From the NCBI RefSeq assembly GCF_002251795.1, contig NZ_NOXU01000031.1, positions 558,001 through 622,000 on the forward strand: a stretch of 64,000 nt of DNA. Direction: 5' to 3'. This document shows, in pieces, positions 43,825 to 53,180 of this stretch. How positions within the stretch are numbered: the stretch's first letter is position 1; each line of letters begins with the position of its first letter. The notes below the pieces were generated by a model that was given only the letters and a program-made list of their open reading frames with translations, was not told the origin of the DNA and searched no databases. The stretch is from Niveispirillum lacus (lineage in GTDB: Bacteria; Pseudomonadota; Alphaproteobacteria; Azospirillales; Azospirillaceae). Both the position numbers and the translations under genes were made by a program.

Positions 43825-43906
43825 CCCGCCTGTCTATGCCCGAAGATACGATCAGGTCCCTGCACATCCTGGCTAGGAACAACCGATCGCGTATCGGGGG
43901 TGCCCC

Positions 43907-44662
43907 ATGAACCACAGCCGCAAGCCCCTGGGGCTGATCTGTGCCATTCCAGAGGAAACCGCCGCCCTGGCGGGCCATTTCCGTCGGGAGACGCAGCGGG
44001 AAATTGCTGGTTTCGTGTTTACGACGGGCTGGTTGGACGGGCACCCGCTGGTGATGGTCGAAGCAGGGATCGGCAAGGTGAACGCGGCCCTGGTGGGCAC
44101 GTTGCTGCTGCATGCGTTCGAAGTGCGGGGGCTGCTGTTCTCCGGTGTGGCGGGTGGGTTGGACCCGGCATTGGATGTTGGCGATGTCGTTATCGCTGAC
44201 CGGCTGATTCAGCATGATTACGGCGCCCTTTCTGATGGCAGGCTGACGCCCTATCAGCCGGGTGTGCCGCCGCTGCCCGGATTTGACAATGGCCACGGTT
44301 ATGGGCTGGCTGACGGCATGGCACCGCGCATTGCGGCCGCCCTGGAGGGTGTGACCCTGGCGGGTATGCCGGGCGGCACGCGGGTGCCGGTCTGGCGGTT
44401 CGGTACGGTGCTGACCGGGGATCATTTTTTGAACTGCGCTGAAACGCGCCATGCGTTGCATGTCCGGTTCAATGCCCAGGCGGTGGAGATGGAGGGGGCT
44501 GCCCTGGCGCAGGTGGCGGCGACATTCGGGGTGCCATTGGTCGTGGTGCGGGCGCTCTCCGACCTTGCGGGCAGCGACAGCCATCTGGATTTCCCCAGCT
44601 TTGCCCGCATTGCTGCTGCCAACGCGGCCGCCATTGTCCCGCGCATTGTCCCGCTGTTCTAA
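43907..44662 (+). CDS. mtnN: 5'-methylthioadenosine/S-adenosylhomocysteine nucleosidase-like
   Basis: A 251-residue nucleoside-phosphorylase-fold enzyme expected to release adenine from MTA and SAH. Visible are LICAIPEETAALAGHF with the active-site Glu, VEAGIGKVNAALVGTLLL, LFSGVAGGLDPALDVGDVVIA, the substrate Glu in AVEMEGAALAQVA and VRALSDLAGSDSH with the catalytic Asp. Compared with E. coli MtnN it carries an insertion before the GTVLTGDHF segment. It lies 82 bases after the hybrid kinase. Confidence 0.88.
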   Translation: MNHSRKPLGLICAIPEETAALAGHFRRETQREIAGFVFTTGWLDGHPLVMVEAGIGKVNAALVGTLLLHAFEVRGLLFSGVAGGLDPALDVGDVVIADRLIQHDYGALSDGRLTPYQPGVPPLPGFDNGHGYGLADGMAPRIAAALEGVTLAGMPGGTRVPVWRFGTVLTGDHFLNCAETRHALHVRFNAQAVEMEGAALAQVAATFGVPLVVVRALSDLAGSDSHLDFPSFARIAAANAAAIVPRIVPLF

Positions 44663-44754
44663 CTGTTGGGAAAAAAGCGCGGGCGCTCCGACAGGCCATG
44701 CCACACCCACCCGTTGAAGGGATGGGTCCGGCAAAACCCTGCAAGGAGCACCCC

Positions 44755-45321
44755 ATGAGTATCAGCAGCATCAGCGGCAGTATCTCTGCCTTAACCAGCA
44801 TTGGCCGCCCGCCGCAGGCACAGGAACGGTTTGAAGCCGCAGACACCGACAAGTCGGGCGGCTTGTCGCTGGAGGAATTTCAGGCGGCCGGTCCGAAGGA
44901 TGCGGACAAGACCGGTCGTACCGGCACCCGGCCCAGCGCCGAAGACATGTTCGCCAGGATGGACAGCGACGGCGACGGCGCCCTGACCCAAGGGGAGATG
45001 GAAACCGCGTTCCAGAGTATGCGCTCGGAGATGAAGGGCACCTTGCTGGCCGCCCAGGAAGCGGCATCGGGCACATCGCGCACTGGCAGTCGCCCGGCAG
45101 GCCCGCCGCCGGACGGCCCGCCGCCGGAGGGTGAGCAAACAAAAACCGCGTCTTCAGCCGCCAGTTCCAGCCCGGACATTGCCAGCCTGCTGTCGACAGG
45201 CAGCAGCACCGGCGACGATGACACGGTCAGCACCCTGATCAGCCAGTTGCAAAGCGCAATCGGCCTCTATTCTCAGAAAAACACCGGCAACAGATCGAAC
45301 ATCACCAGTCAGGCTGCCTGA
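44755..45321 (+). CDS. EF-hand calcium-binding protein
   Basis: A 188-residue protein with two canonical EF-hand loops: DTDKSGGLSLEEF at about residues 29-41 and DSDGDGALTQGEM at about 70-82, each with the standard 12-residue Ca2+ ligand pattern. The second half is Ser/Pro/Gly-rich and low-complexity. No signal peptide is obvious, so it is probably cytoplasmic, perhaps a calcium sensor or buffer. AAGGAG lies 7 bases before the ATG. Confidence 0.85.
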   Translation: MSISSISGSISALTSIGRPPQAQERFEAADTDKSGGLSLEEFQAAGPKDADKTGRTGTRPSAEDMFARMDSDGDGALTQGEMETAFQSMRSEMKGTLLAAQEAASGTSRTGSRPAGPPPDGPPPEGEQTKTASSAASSSPDIASLLSTGSSTGDDDTVSTLISQLQSAIGLYSQKNTGNRSNITSQAA

Positions 45322-45555
45322 CCGGAGACTGACCGTATTGGTCCGGCTGGAACTTCGCATGCCTTCAGCCGTGCCAGTCGGGGGTGGCAACACCGCCGCT
45401 ACTTTGGGGGATGGCCGTGGGCGCTGCACTGCGGCCTTTCGGCCTCCCCCATATTTTACAGAGGGTTATAGATCGATCCTCGCCTTGCTTCCCCTTGCCT
45501 TTGCCGTCAGACTGACCACCTGTTCTCAGTAAACGGTGACCAAAGAGGTGAGGAT

Positions 45556-46035
45556 ATGGCCAGCGCCCCCGCTATCAACATCGGCATTTCCGATGATAAC
45601 CGTGCCCGGATCGCGGAAGGTCTGTCCCGGCTTCTGGCCGACAGTTATACCCTGTATCTGAAGACCCATAATTTCCATTGGAACGTCACCGGTCCGATGT
45701 TCAATACGCTGCACACCATGTTCATGGCGCAGTATACAGAACTGCACACTGCGGTTGATGACATTGCCGAACGAATCCGCGCTCTGGGTTTTCATGCCCC
45801 CGGCAGCTACAGCCAGTTCGCCGCGTTGACCAGCGTGGCGGAAGAAACCGGTGTGCCCAAGGCGCAGGACATGATCCGCCAGTTGGTTGAGGGGCACGAG
45901 ACGGTGGCCCGCACGGCGCGGTCGCTGTTCCCCATCGTGGATGAGGCTGCGGACGAACCCTCGGCCGACCTTCTGACGCAACGCATGCAAGTCCATGAGA
46001 AGACCGCGTGGATGCTGCGTTCCCTGCTGGAATAG
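45556..46035 (+). CDS. dps: Dps-family ferritin-like DNA-protection protein
   Basis: A 159-residue dodecameric mini-ferritin that stores iron using H2O2 and shields DNA. The ferroxidase ligands sit in [22 protein letters not shown] and [15 protein letters not shown], followed by helix C with [26 protein letters not shown] precedes the ATG. A candidate general-stress promoter lies about 180 bases upstream (GGAAC, 16 bases, CGTG). DUF481 follows 18 bases downstream. Confidence 0.93.
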   Translation: MASAPAINIGISDDNRARIAEGLSRLLADSYTLYLKTHNFHWNVTGPMFNTLHTMFMAQYTELHTAVDDIAERIRALGFHAPGSYSQFAALTSVAEETGVPKAQDMIRQLVEGHETVARTARSLFPIVDEAADEPSADLLTQRMQVHEKTAWMLRSLLE

Positions 46036-46053
46036 TCGGAGACCGACGTACCC

Positions 46054-46986
46054 ATGGCGATTTTCAAGACAGCGCCGCTCACTGCGGCACTGATGTCATG
46101 CTGTTGTGCCGCCGTCCCCGCCTTTGCACAGGAAACCGGTCTTCCTGCCGGTGTCGCGGCCATGTTGCGCGAGGCGGCGGGCCGGGACGATTCCGCACTG
46201 GACCTGGCCGAATCCCTGGCACTTGCGGCTTTTCCTGACCAAGGCCAGGCCATCGCAGCCTTGGCGGTTCGTCTGCGTAAAGACCGCAAGGACGCAGAGC
46301 ACGCGGTGAAGCGTGCTGCCGCTGCCCATCTGTTTGCCGGCTGGTCCGGCGATGCAGAATTAGGGGCAGCCCTGTCTACCGGCAACAGCGATGACAAGAC
46401 ATTGTCAGTGCGTGTTGATCTGGTGAAAGAGACCGTCAGATGGCGGCATCAGGTCACGGCTGGCGCCGATGTCCAACGCGCCGACGGCGAAAACTCCAAA
46501 GAACGGTTCGAGGCTGGTTATGAAGTGAATTTCTTCATAAACCCTCGTGTTTACACCGCCGCTGAACTGGCATGGGAGCGGGATATCTTCGCGGGATATC
46601 GCCATCGTCTGACGGAAACCGTCGGCGCGGGATATGTCATCCTGGATGCTGATGGACGGCGCCTGTCGGTGGAAGGCGGGCCGGGTGCCCGGCATGTGTT
46701 CCTCTATGACATTCCAGGTGAGCCGGCCACCGAGAATGAAGTCGTTCTCCGCGCTGCGGCCGACTTCACCCAGGACCTGTCCAACAGCGCCAAATTTGCC
46801 CAGACAGTGAAAAGCCTTGTGGGTGCAAAAAATACGACTCTGGAGGCCACAAGTACCCTGACGGCCCGGATCAATGCCTTGTTTTCCGCCCGCGTTGCGG
46901 TGACCATCCGGCATGAAACGGCACCGCCCGATGACCGCAAATCCACCGACACCTTGAGCAGGGCCACGCTGGTCTATACGTTCTAA
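46054..46986 (+). CDS. DUF481 outer-membrane protein (YdiY-like)
   Basis: A 310-residue exported protein with signal peptide MAIFKTAPLTAALMSCCCAAVPAFA. A helical segment (residues 30-95) precedes the DUF481 beta-barrel: GDAELGAALSTGNSDDKTLS, YTAAELAWERDIFAGYRHRLTE split over strands, and a C-terminal ALVYTF-like strand ending in phenylalanine. E. coli YdiY is salt-induced. Expression with dps is likely because only 18 bases separate them. Confidence 0.88.
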   Translation: MAIFKTAPLTAALMSCCCAAVPAFAQETGLPAGVAAMLREAAGRDDSALDLAESLALAAFPDQGQAIAALAVRLRKDRKDAEHAVKRAAAAHLFAGWSGDAELGAALSTGNSDDKTLSVRVDLVKETVRWRHQVTAGADVQRADGENSKERFEAGYEVNFFINPRVYTAAELAWERDIFAGYRHRLTETVGAGYVILDADGRRLSVEGGPGARHVFLYDIPGEPATENEVVLRAAADFTQDLSNSAKFAQTVKSLVGAKNTTLEATSTLTARINALFSARVAVTIRHETAPPDDRKSTDTLSRATLVYTF

Positions 46987-47019
46987 AGACTGTGTGATCA
47001 CGGCCGGAGCGGGGGGATA

Positions 47020-47886
47020 ATGTTGAAGCTGATCCTGATCCCACTGTTGCTTTGGTTGGTGTATGCAATCTGGTTCCGGCGGGCGCAGGAACGTATCTTG
47101 TTCCCGCCCGACCGCCGACCCCTGGTTCTAGCCGATGCCGGACTTGGCGATTTCCAGACTGTCTGGGTATCAAGCCGCGATGGTCTGTCCCTGGAAGGAT
47201 GGTATCGGCCTGCCCAGGGATTTACCAAACCAACCTTACTGATCTTGAACGGCCGTGACCGGCATCCTGGCGCATGTGGTCCGCTGGCGCGGCGGCTGGC
47301 TGATGCCGGGTTCGGGGTGCTGCTGGCGGGTTTGCGGGGGCAGGCGGGCAATCCTGGGGCTGGCGGGCAGGCGGGCTGGATTGATGATAGCCGTGCCTGG
47401 GCCGATTATCTGGTTCAGCATGGCATCTCCGGCGGTCGATTGATCCTTTATGGTCGGGGCTGCGGCGCTTTCCTGGCGGCGGGGCTGGCGGCGGAAAGAT
47501 CGGTTGCGCGCTTGGTGCTGGAAGCCCCATTCACCAGCATGACCGATCTGTTGAGACCGCGCCTGCCATTTCTGCCCCTGCGGTCGCTGCTGCGCCACCG
47601 GTTTGAGATCATACCCACCCTGGCGCATATCCAGGCCCCGGTGCTGATCCTTCATGCCGGTTCTGATCGGGAGGTGCCTGTGGCGTTGGGGCTGCCGTTG
47701 GATCGGCACTTTGTCAGCCCGCCACAGCACTACCGACCGGCCGGCGTGGCGGCGGCGGACCTGCTGTCCAATGGCGGTGACGCAGCGCTGATGGCCTTTT
47801 TGGAAGCGGTGCCGTCGGGACCCCGCGGCCCGACTCTGGACCAGGAAAAACCCGGTGGCGGCCGTGCTTTGGTGGTGCGTGAGTAA
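47020..47886 (+). CDS. Alpha/beta-hydrolase-fold protein lacking catalytic Ser and His (pseudoenzyme)
   Basis: A 288-residue homologue of the BEM46/ABHD13-type hydrolases, anchored by an N-terminal membrane helix (LKLILIPLLLWLVYAIW). The fold markers VSSRDGLSLEGWY, ARLVLEAPFTSMTDL and PVLILHAGSDREVP are intact. At the nucleophile elbow the sequence is YGRGCG (residues 144-149), with Gly in place of the serine of GxSxG. The place where the catalytic His should sit (GxGHxDL in relatives) reads AGVAAADL. Only the Asp at about 216 remains. Hydrolase activity is therefore doubtful; a scaffolding or binding role is inferred. Confidence 0.78.
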   Translation: MLKLILIPLLLWLVYAIWFRRAQERILFPPDRRPLVLADAGLGDFQTVWVSSRDGLSLEGWYRPAQGFTKPTLLILNGRDRHPGACGPLARRLADAGFGVLLAGLRGQAGNPGAGGQAGWIDDSRAWADYLVQHGISGGRLILYGRGCGAFLAAGLAAERSVARLVLEAPFTSMTDLLRPRLPFLPLRSLLRHRFEIIPTLAHIQAPVLILHAGSDREVPVALGLPLDRHFVSPPQHYRPAGVAAADLLSNGGDAALMAFLEAVPSGPRGPTLDQEKPGGGRALVVRE

Positions 47887-48004
47887 AGAAATCACCGGGT
47901 TCATGGCCGTATCCCTGTACCGGGCATGGACAGGGCGGCACTGGCCACGGTAAAACCCACACCCCATATTGTCGCGACCCACCCCGCTGTCAGGCCGTCA
48001 TCCC

Positions 48005-50680
48005 ATGTCCAAGAAGACCGTCAACGAAATCCGTTCCACCTTCCTCGACTATTTCGGCAAGAACGGCCACGCCATTGTCGACAGTTCGCCGCTGGTCCCG
48101 CGTAACGATCCAACGCTGATGTTCACGAACGCCGGCATGGTGCAGTTCAAGAACGTCTTCACGGGCCAGGAACTGCGCCCCTATAACCGCGCCACCACCT
48201 CGCAGAAATGCGTGCGCGCGGGCGGCAAGCATAATGACCTGGACAATGTCGGCTTCACGGCGCGTCACCACACGTTTTTTGAGATGCTTGGGAACTTCTC
48301 CTTCGGTGATTATTTCAAGGCCGACGCGATTGAGCTGGCCTGGAACCTGATCACCAAGGAATACGGCATCTCCCCGCACAAGCTGACCACCACCGTCTTC
48401 CATAATGATGACGAGGCGTTTGACCTGTGGAAGAAAATCGCCGGCCTGCCCGACGATCGCATCATCCGCATCCCGACATCGGACAATTTCTGGATGATGG
48501 GTGATACGGGCCCCTGTGGTCCCTGCTCGGAAATCTTCTACGATCACGGCGACCATATCGCCGGCGGCCCGCCGGGCAGCCCGGATCAGGATGGTGACCG
48601 CTTCATCGAGATCTGGAATCTCGTGTTCATGCAGTATGAACAACTGCCGTCGAAGGATGGCGGGTTCGAGCGTGTGCCGCTGCCCAAGCCGTCGATCGAC
48701 ACCGGCATGGGCATGGAACGCCTGGCCGCGGTCATGCAGGGCGTTCACGATAACTACGATATCGACCTGTTCCAGGGCTTGCTGGAGGCCTCGGCAGAGG
48801 CGACGGGCGCATCCCTGAAGGGGCCGCAAGCCACTTCACACCGTGTCATTGCCGACCATCTGCGCTCCTGCTCCTTCCTGATCGCCGATGGCGTCATGCC
48901 CTCGAACGAGGGGCGCGGCTATGTTCTGCGTCGCATTATGCGTCGCGCGATGCGTCACGCGCACATGCTGGGTGCCAAGGACCCGGTGATGCACCGTCTG
49001 GTGCCGGCCCTGGTGCGCGAGATGGGCGGCCATTATGCCGAACTGGTCCGCGCCCAGGCCCTGATCACCGAAACGCTGCGCCTGGAGGAAACCCGGTTCA
49101 AGCAAACGCTGGACCGTGGTTTGAAGCTGCTGGACGAAGCGGAAGCCCCCCTGGCCGCAGGCCAGGCACTGCCGGGCAATGTCGCCTTCACGCTTTATGA
49201 CACCTATGGCTTCCCGCTGGACCTGACCCAGGACGTGCTGCGTACCCGCAACCGTCCGGTCGATGTCGACGGCTTCAACGCCGCCATGGATGAACAGCGC
49301 AAGAAGGCGCGCGCCGCCTGGGCTGGCTCCGGTGAGGCCGCGACGGAACGTGTCTGGTTCGAACTCAAGGATGAGGTCGGGGCGACCGAGTTCCTGGGCT
49401 ACGATACCGAAGCCGCCGAGGGTGCGGTGACCGCCATCCTGGACAAGGAAGGCAACCGCCTGACCAGTGCTGCTGAAGGGGCCGAGGTCCTGGTTGTCGT
49501 CAACCAGACCCCGTTCTATGGTGAAAGCGGCGGTCAGGTCGGCGACGCCGGCACCATGATTTCCGCCAAGGGGGCCGAAGTCACCGTCCGTGATGTGCAG
49601 AAGAAGCTGGGTGCGGTTTTCGCCCATGTCGGCACGGTTACCAAGGGCACGCTGGCTGTTGGCGATGCGGTCGAACTGAAGGTCGATGGCAGCCGCCGGG
49701 GGGCCATCCGCGCCAACCACAGCGCCACCCACCTGCTGCATGAGGCCCTGCGCCGCCGCCTGGGTGACCATGTCACGCAGAAGGGATCGCTGGTTTCCGC
49801 CGACCGTCTGCGTTTCGACATTTCCCAGCCCACCCCGCTGGCCGCCAATGATGTGGCCGATGTTGAGGCGGCGGTGAATGCCCGTATCCGCGGCAATAGC
49901 GAGGTCACCACCCGCCTGATGACACCCGATGCCGCCATCGCCGTCGGCGCCATGGCCCTGTTCGGGGAGAAGTATGGCGAGGAGGTGCGCGTCGTCTCCA
50001 TGGGTGGTGTGGACGAGGCAGGGAATCAGGAATTCTCCGTCGAACTGTGCGGTGGCACCCATGTCCGCCGCACCGGCGATATCGGCCTGTTCAAGATCGT
50101 GTCCGAGGGCGCCGTCGCCGCCGGCATCCGCCGGATTGAGGCGCTGACCGGGGCCGGCGCGCTGGCCTATCTGGAACAACAGGAAGGCCGTCTGCTGGAC
50201 GCCGCCCAGGCGCTGAAGGTGCCGGCGGGCGAGGTGGTGGCCAAGGTCACCAGCCTGCTGGATGAACGCCGCAAGATGGAAAAGGAACTGGCCGACCTGC
50301 GCCGTCAGGTGGCGCTGGGCGGCGGTGGTTCCGGCGGTGCCTCGGAAGTGAAGCAGATCAACGGTTTGGGTTTCATCGGTCGCGTCGTCGCCGATCTGCC
50401 CGCTAAGGACCTGAAGCCCTTTGCCGATGAACTGAAGAAGCAGGTGGGCACCGGCGTCGTCGTCGCCATTGCCGTAGCCGACGGCAAGGCCTCCGTGGTG
50501 GTTGGCGTGACTGAGGATGCCGTGTCCAAGGCCAGCGCCGTCGATCTGGTCCGCGTCGCGGCAGCGGCCCTGGGCGGCAAGGGCGGCGGTGGCCGTCCTG
50601 ACATGGCCCAGGCCGGCGGCCCCGATGGGGACAAGGCGGCGGATGCCATCGCGGCGGTGGAAGCGGCGCTGGGGGCTTGA
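48005..50680 (+). CDS. alaS: Alanyl-tRNA synthetase
   Basis: An 891-residue class II synthetase with editing and C-Ala domains. The catalytic core starts [22 protein letters not shown]-like and contains [17 protein letters not shown] and [19 protein letters not shown] (motif 2). The editing site has [14 protein letters not shown] and the zinc-type [13 protein letters not shown]. The C-terminal part is Gly/Ala-rich and ends VEAALGA. ATG 48005 ([12 protein letters not shown]) is chosen; a GTG at 47969 is a poor alternative. A terminator follows at 50692. Confidence 0.97.
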   Translation: MSKKTVNEIRSTFLDYFGKNGHAIVDSSPLVPRNDPTLMFTNAGMVQFKNVFTGQELRPYNRATTSQKCVRAGGKHNDLDNVGFTARHHTFFEMLGNFSFGDYFKADAIELAWNLITKEYGISPHKLTTTVFHNDDEAFDLWKKIAGLPDDRIIRIPTSDNFWMMGDTGPCGPCSEIFYDHGDHIAGGPPGSPDQDGDRFIEIWNLVFMQYEQLPSKDGGFERVPLPKPSIDTGMGMERLAAVMQGVHDNYDIDLFQGLLEASAEATGASLKGPQATSHRVIADHLRSCSFLIADGVMPSNEGRGYVLRRIMRRAMRHAHMLGAKDPVMHRLVPALVREMGGHYAELVRAQALITETLRLEETRFKQTLDRGLKLLDEAEAPLAAGQALPGNVAFTLYDTYGFPLDLTQDVLRTRNRPVDVDGFNAAMDEQRKKARAAWAGSGEAATERVWFELKDEVGATEFLGYDTEAAEGAVTAILDKEGNRLTSAAEGAEVLVVVNQTPFYGESGGQVGDAGTMISAKGAEVTVRDVQKKLGAVFAHVGTVTKGTLAVGDAVELKVDGSRRGAIRANHSATHLLHEALRRRLGDHVTQKGSLVSADRLRFDISQPTPLAANDVADVEAAVNARIRGNSEVTTRLMTPDAAIAVGAMALFGEKYGEEVRVVSMGGVDEAGNQEFSVELCGGTHVRRTGDIGLFKIVSEGAVAAGIRRIEALTGAGALAYLEQQEGRLLDAAQALKVPAGEVVAKVTSLLDERRKMEKELADLRRQVALGGGGSGGASEVKQINGLGFIGRVVADLPAKDLKPFADELKKQVGTGVVVAIAVADGKASVVVGVTEDAVSKASAVDLVRVAAAALGGKGGGGRPDMAQAGGPDGDKAADAIAAVEAALGA

Positions 50681-50691
50681 TAGATAACAAT

Positions 50692-50717
50692 GGGCCGGGC
50701 GACAAACCCGGCCCTTT
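50692..50717 (+). terminator. Intrinsic terminator after alaS
   Basis: GGGCCGGG and CCCGGCCC pair perfectly around CGACAAA and are followed by TTT. It starts 11 bases after the alaS stop. Confidence 0.8.
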
Positions 50718-50786
50718 CGCATCTATCTCCGTTGGATAGTTTGGCGTACAATTTGGCCCAATTGAGCACCGGTTTGAGAGGCGGCC

Positions 50787-50987
50787 ATGGACAGTCAGAT
50801 GCCTACGCCCCAGGCGCTTATCGGTACATGGCGTCGGTTCGGGCCACTTGGCCCTGTCTATGAAATCCTCTCGGCAGGTGGCAAGCTGACCGGTGGCGAC
50901 CGCGCCATGCGTATTCGCGTCGTCGAAAGCGGCGAAGAGTTGGATTACCGCCTGTCTGAAATTCTGGAAGACCCGCGGGATCGTTGA
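50787..50987 (+). CDS. DUF5397-like small protein (putative antitoxin of VapD)
   Basis: A 66-residue protein (IGTWRRFGPLGPVYEILSAG, then GDRAMRIRVVESGEELDYRL) resembling the DUF5397 family that precedes vapD genes. Its TGA overlaps the vapD ATG by one base, so the two are coupled. The order small protein then VapD is that of a toxin-antitoxin operon, and this would be the antitoxin. Family assignment is from memory and pair organisation. Confidence 0.72.
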   Translation: MDSQMPTPQALIGTWRRFGPLGPVYEILSAGGKLTGGDRAMRIRVVESGEELDYRLSEILEDPRDR

Positions 50988-51268
50988 TGTTTGCGAATGC
51001 CTTTGATCTGGTGGTGGCAGAGACAGCGCAACGTCACCCGAAGGGCGTTTCCCAGGCTTATTCCGATATCGGTGCCTGTCTGGCGCGCTATGGTTTCGAC
51101 CGAGTCCAAGGCAGCCTCTACATTACCTCGCGTGATGATCTCGCCAATCTCTTCGCCGCGATACAAGGGCTCAAGGCGCTGCCTTGGTTACCCACCTGCG
51201 TTCGCGATATCAGGGCGTTTAAAGTGGACCATTGGTCGGATTTCACGGGCATTGTGAAATCTCCCTGA
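50987..51268 (+). CDS. vapD: VapD-family endoribonuclease (putative toxin)
   Basis: A 93-residue VapD homologue: MFANAFDLVVAETAQRHPKG, SQAYSDIGACLARYGFDRVQG, LYITSRDDLANLFAAIQGLK and ALPWLPTCVRDIRAFKVDHW match the family closely and cover its full length. VapD has a Cas2-like ferredoxin fold and cuts mRNA; in pathogens it is linked to persistence. The start overlaps the upstream stop (TGATG). It faces a small leftward gene, with the stops almost touching. Confidence 0.88.
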   Translation: MFANAFDLVVAETAQRHPKGVSQAYSDIGACLARYGFDRVQGSLYITSRDDLANLFAAIQGLKALPWLPTCVRDIRAFKVDHWSDFTGIVKSP

Positions 51269-51270
51269 TC

Positions 51271-51459
51271 TCACGCCCGCTCCACCTCATCCAGCGCCCA
51301 GTCAAAGGCCGCTACCTCTTCTTCCTCGTCCCCCGGCAGCGTCACATCCTCGTCCAGCGTCTCCAGCGTAATGCGCAGGCGCTGGCCCGGCTGGATGCCA
51401 AGCCGCAGCAGAATCTCGGGCAATTGTTCGGTTGTGACGTCGTTCAGTACCTGCCGCAT
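51271..51459 (-). CDS. Small antitoxin-like (AbrB/MazE-type?) protein
   Basis: A 62-residue acidic protein. VTTEQLPEILLRLGIQPGQRLRITLETLDED resembles the swapped-hairpin DNA-binding fold of AbrB/MazE-like antitoxins, and the tail is strongly acidic (DEEEEVAAFDWALDEVERA), as in antitoxins that wrap a toxin. GGAGG lies 8 bases before the ATG, so it is surely translated. No toxin gene follows on its strand; only the convergent vapD is adjacent. The fold assignment is tentative. Confidence 0.7.
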   Translation of the reverse strand: MRQVLNDVTTEQLPEILLRLGIQPGQRLRITLETLDEDVTLPGDEEEEVAAFDWALDEVERA

Positions 51460-51559
51460 GTTCAGGACCTCCGCATGACGATGTTTTCAGGGTAGCCATT
51501 CCGGACCGATCCGGCAATGATGCTGCACGGAACCATTGCCACAGCCACCAGCAGAGACC

Positions 51560-52408
51560 ATGACCCGTTTCCAAGGCACCCAGGATTACGTCGCCACCGA
51601 TGACCTTCGCGTTGCCGTGAATGCGGCGATTACCCTGCAGCGGCCACTTTTGGTAAAGGGCGAGCCTGGCACCGGCAAGACGGTGCTGGCGCAGGAAGTG
51701 GCGAAGGCGCTGGACCGACCGCTTCTGTCCTGGCATGTCAAATCCACGACCAAGGCGCAGCAAGGGCTCTACGAATATGACGCCGTCTCGCGCCTGCGCG
51801 ACAGCCAGTTGGGTGACCCGCGCGTCAAGGACATCAAGAATTATATCCGTAAAGGACCCCTCTGGAACGCGTTCGAGGCCGACGACCCGCCCGTCCTGCT
51901 GATTGATGAAATCGACAAGGCCGATATCGAGTTCCCCAACGACCTGTTGCAGGAGCTCGACCGGATGGAATTCTTCGTCTACGAGACGGGGGAGACCATC
52001 AAGGCGGCCAAGCGGCCCGTCGTGATCATCACGTCCAACAATGAGAAGGAACTGCCCGACGCCTTTCTGCGCCGCTGTTTCTTCCACTATATCCGCTTTC
52101 CCGATGCCGACACGATGGCCCGCATTGTCGAGGTGCATTTCCCCGACCTGAAGGCCGAGCTGCTGCGCGATGCGCTGACCCTGTTCTATGAGGTCCGCGA
52201 CGTACCCGGCCTGAAAAAGAAGCCCAGCACGTCCGAATTGCTGGACTGGATCCGCCTGCTGCTGGTGGAGGATGTGTCGCCGGAAACGCTGCGCCAGCGC
52301 GACCCGAAGAAGCTGATCCCGCCCCTGCATGGCGCCTTGCTGAAGAACGAACAGGATGTCCATCTGTTCGAACGCCTGGCCTTCCTGGCGCGGCGGAACA
52401 ACGGATAA
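51560..52408 (+). CDS. MoxR-family AAA+ ATPase
   Basis: A 282-residue ATPase. Walker A is VKGEPGTGKTVLAQEVA, Walker B VLLIDEIDKADIEFPNDLL, sensor 1 VVIITSNNEKELPDAFLRR with the arginine finger, and a helical lid with STSELLDWIRLLL. MoxR proteins act as chaperone-like remodelers, usually with a von Willebrand-A partner encoded next to them. Here the next gene is the convergent fliP, 16 bases away, so the partner must be elsewhere. ATG 51560 is selected; a frame start at 51536 is not supported. Confidence 0.93.
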   Translation: MTRFQGTQDYVATDDLRVAVNAAITLQRPLLVKGEPGTGKTVLAQEVAKALDRPLLSWHVKSTTKAQQGLYEYDAVSRLRDSQLGDPRVKDIKNYIRKGPLWNAFEADDPPVLLIDEIDKADIEFPNDLLQELDRMEFFVYETGETIKAAKRPVVIITSNNEKELPDAFLRRCFFHYIRFPDADTMARIVEVHFPDLKAELLRDALTLFYEVRDVPGLKKKPSTSELLDWIRLLLVEDVSPETLRQRDPKKLIPPLHGALLKNEQDVHLFERLAFLARRNNG

Positions 52409-52424
52409 GGGGGGGCGGGGAGCG

Positions 52425-53180
52425 CTATATCTCCCCGAAACTCTGAACCAGCGATCCGACGATCAGATACCAGCCATCAATCAGCACGAAGAAAATCAGT
52501 TTGAACGGCAGTGAGATCATCGCTGGTGGCAGCATCATCATGCCCATCGCCATCAGCACCGATGACACCACCATGTCGATCACCAGGAATGGCACAAAGA
52601 CCAGGAACCCGATCTCGAATGACCGCTTGAGTTCCGACAGCATAAACGCCGGGATCAGGACATGGATGGGGATGTCTTTCGGTTCCGCAACCGGTGCTGT
52701 TTTCGACATGTCCATGAACAGTTGCAGGTCACGTTCCCGAACATGGCGCATCATAAAAGCATGAAACGGTTCCACCGCACGCTTGAAGGCGGTGATTTCG
52801 TCCACCTCCTCATTGATCAAGGGCCGGATGCCGCGTTCATAGGAGGCCTGCAGCGTCGGTGCCATGATGAAAAAGGTCAGGAACATGGCCAGGCTGACCA
52901 GCACCTGATTGGGGGGGACCTGCATGGTTCCCAGGGCAGACCGCAGGAAACTCAGCACGATGGTGATGCGGACAAAGCAGGTCATCATGATCAGAATGCT
53001 GGGCGCCAGTGACAGCACCGTCAGCAGCATCACAAACTGGATGATACGCCCGGTGCCGCTGGCCCCCTGATCGCCCAGATCCAGGGACAGGCTTTGCGCG
53101 ACCGCCGGTTCGGCCAGCAGCAGACAGGTGAACAGAGCCGGGACAAGGCGGCCAACCCGGTTCATCAGATGTGCCCTCAT
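52425..53180 (-). CDS. fliP: Flagellar export gate protein FliP
   Basis: A 251-residue core component of the flagellar type III export gate (FliP5-FliQ4-FliR1). It has a cleavable signal peptide (RLVPALFTCLLLAEPAVA) and four hydrophobic helices, with VLSLAPSILIMMTCFVRITIVLSFLR, LGTMQVPPNQVLVSLAMFLTFF and IPAFMLSELKRSFEIGFLVFVPFLVID-type blocks that define the family. The ATG overlaps the fliO stop by 4 bases, which fixes the start. Confidence 0.97.
   Translation of the reverse strand: MRAHLMNRVGRLVPALFTCLLLAEPAVAQSLSLDLGDQGASGTGRIIQFVMLLTVLSLAPSILIMMTCFVRITIVLSFLRSALGTMQVPPNQVLVSLAMFLTFFIMAPTLQASYERGIRPLINEEVDEITAFKRAVEPFHAFMMRHVRERDLQLFMDMSKTAPVAEPKDIPIHVLIPAFMLSELKRSFEIGFLVFVPFLVIDMVVSSVLMAMGMMMLPPAMISLPFKLIFFVLIDGWYLIVGSLVQSFGEI

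Noticed and set aside
48836-50722. 628-codon minus-strand frame inside alaS
   Set aside because: Antisense to strongly conserved alaS; composition is His/Gln/Gly-rich with no recognisable motif.
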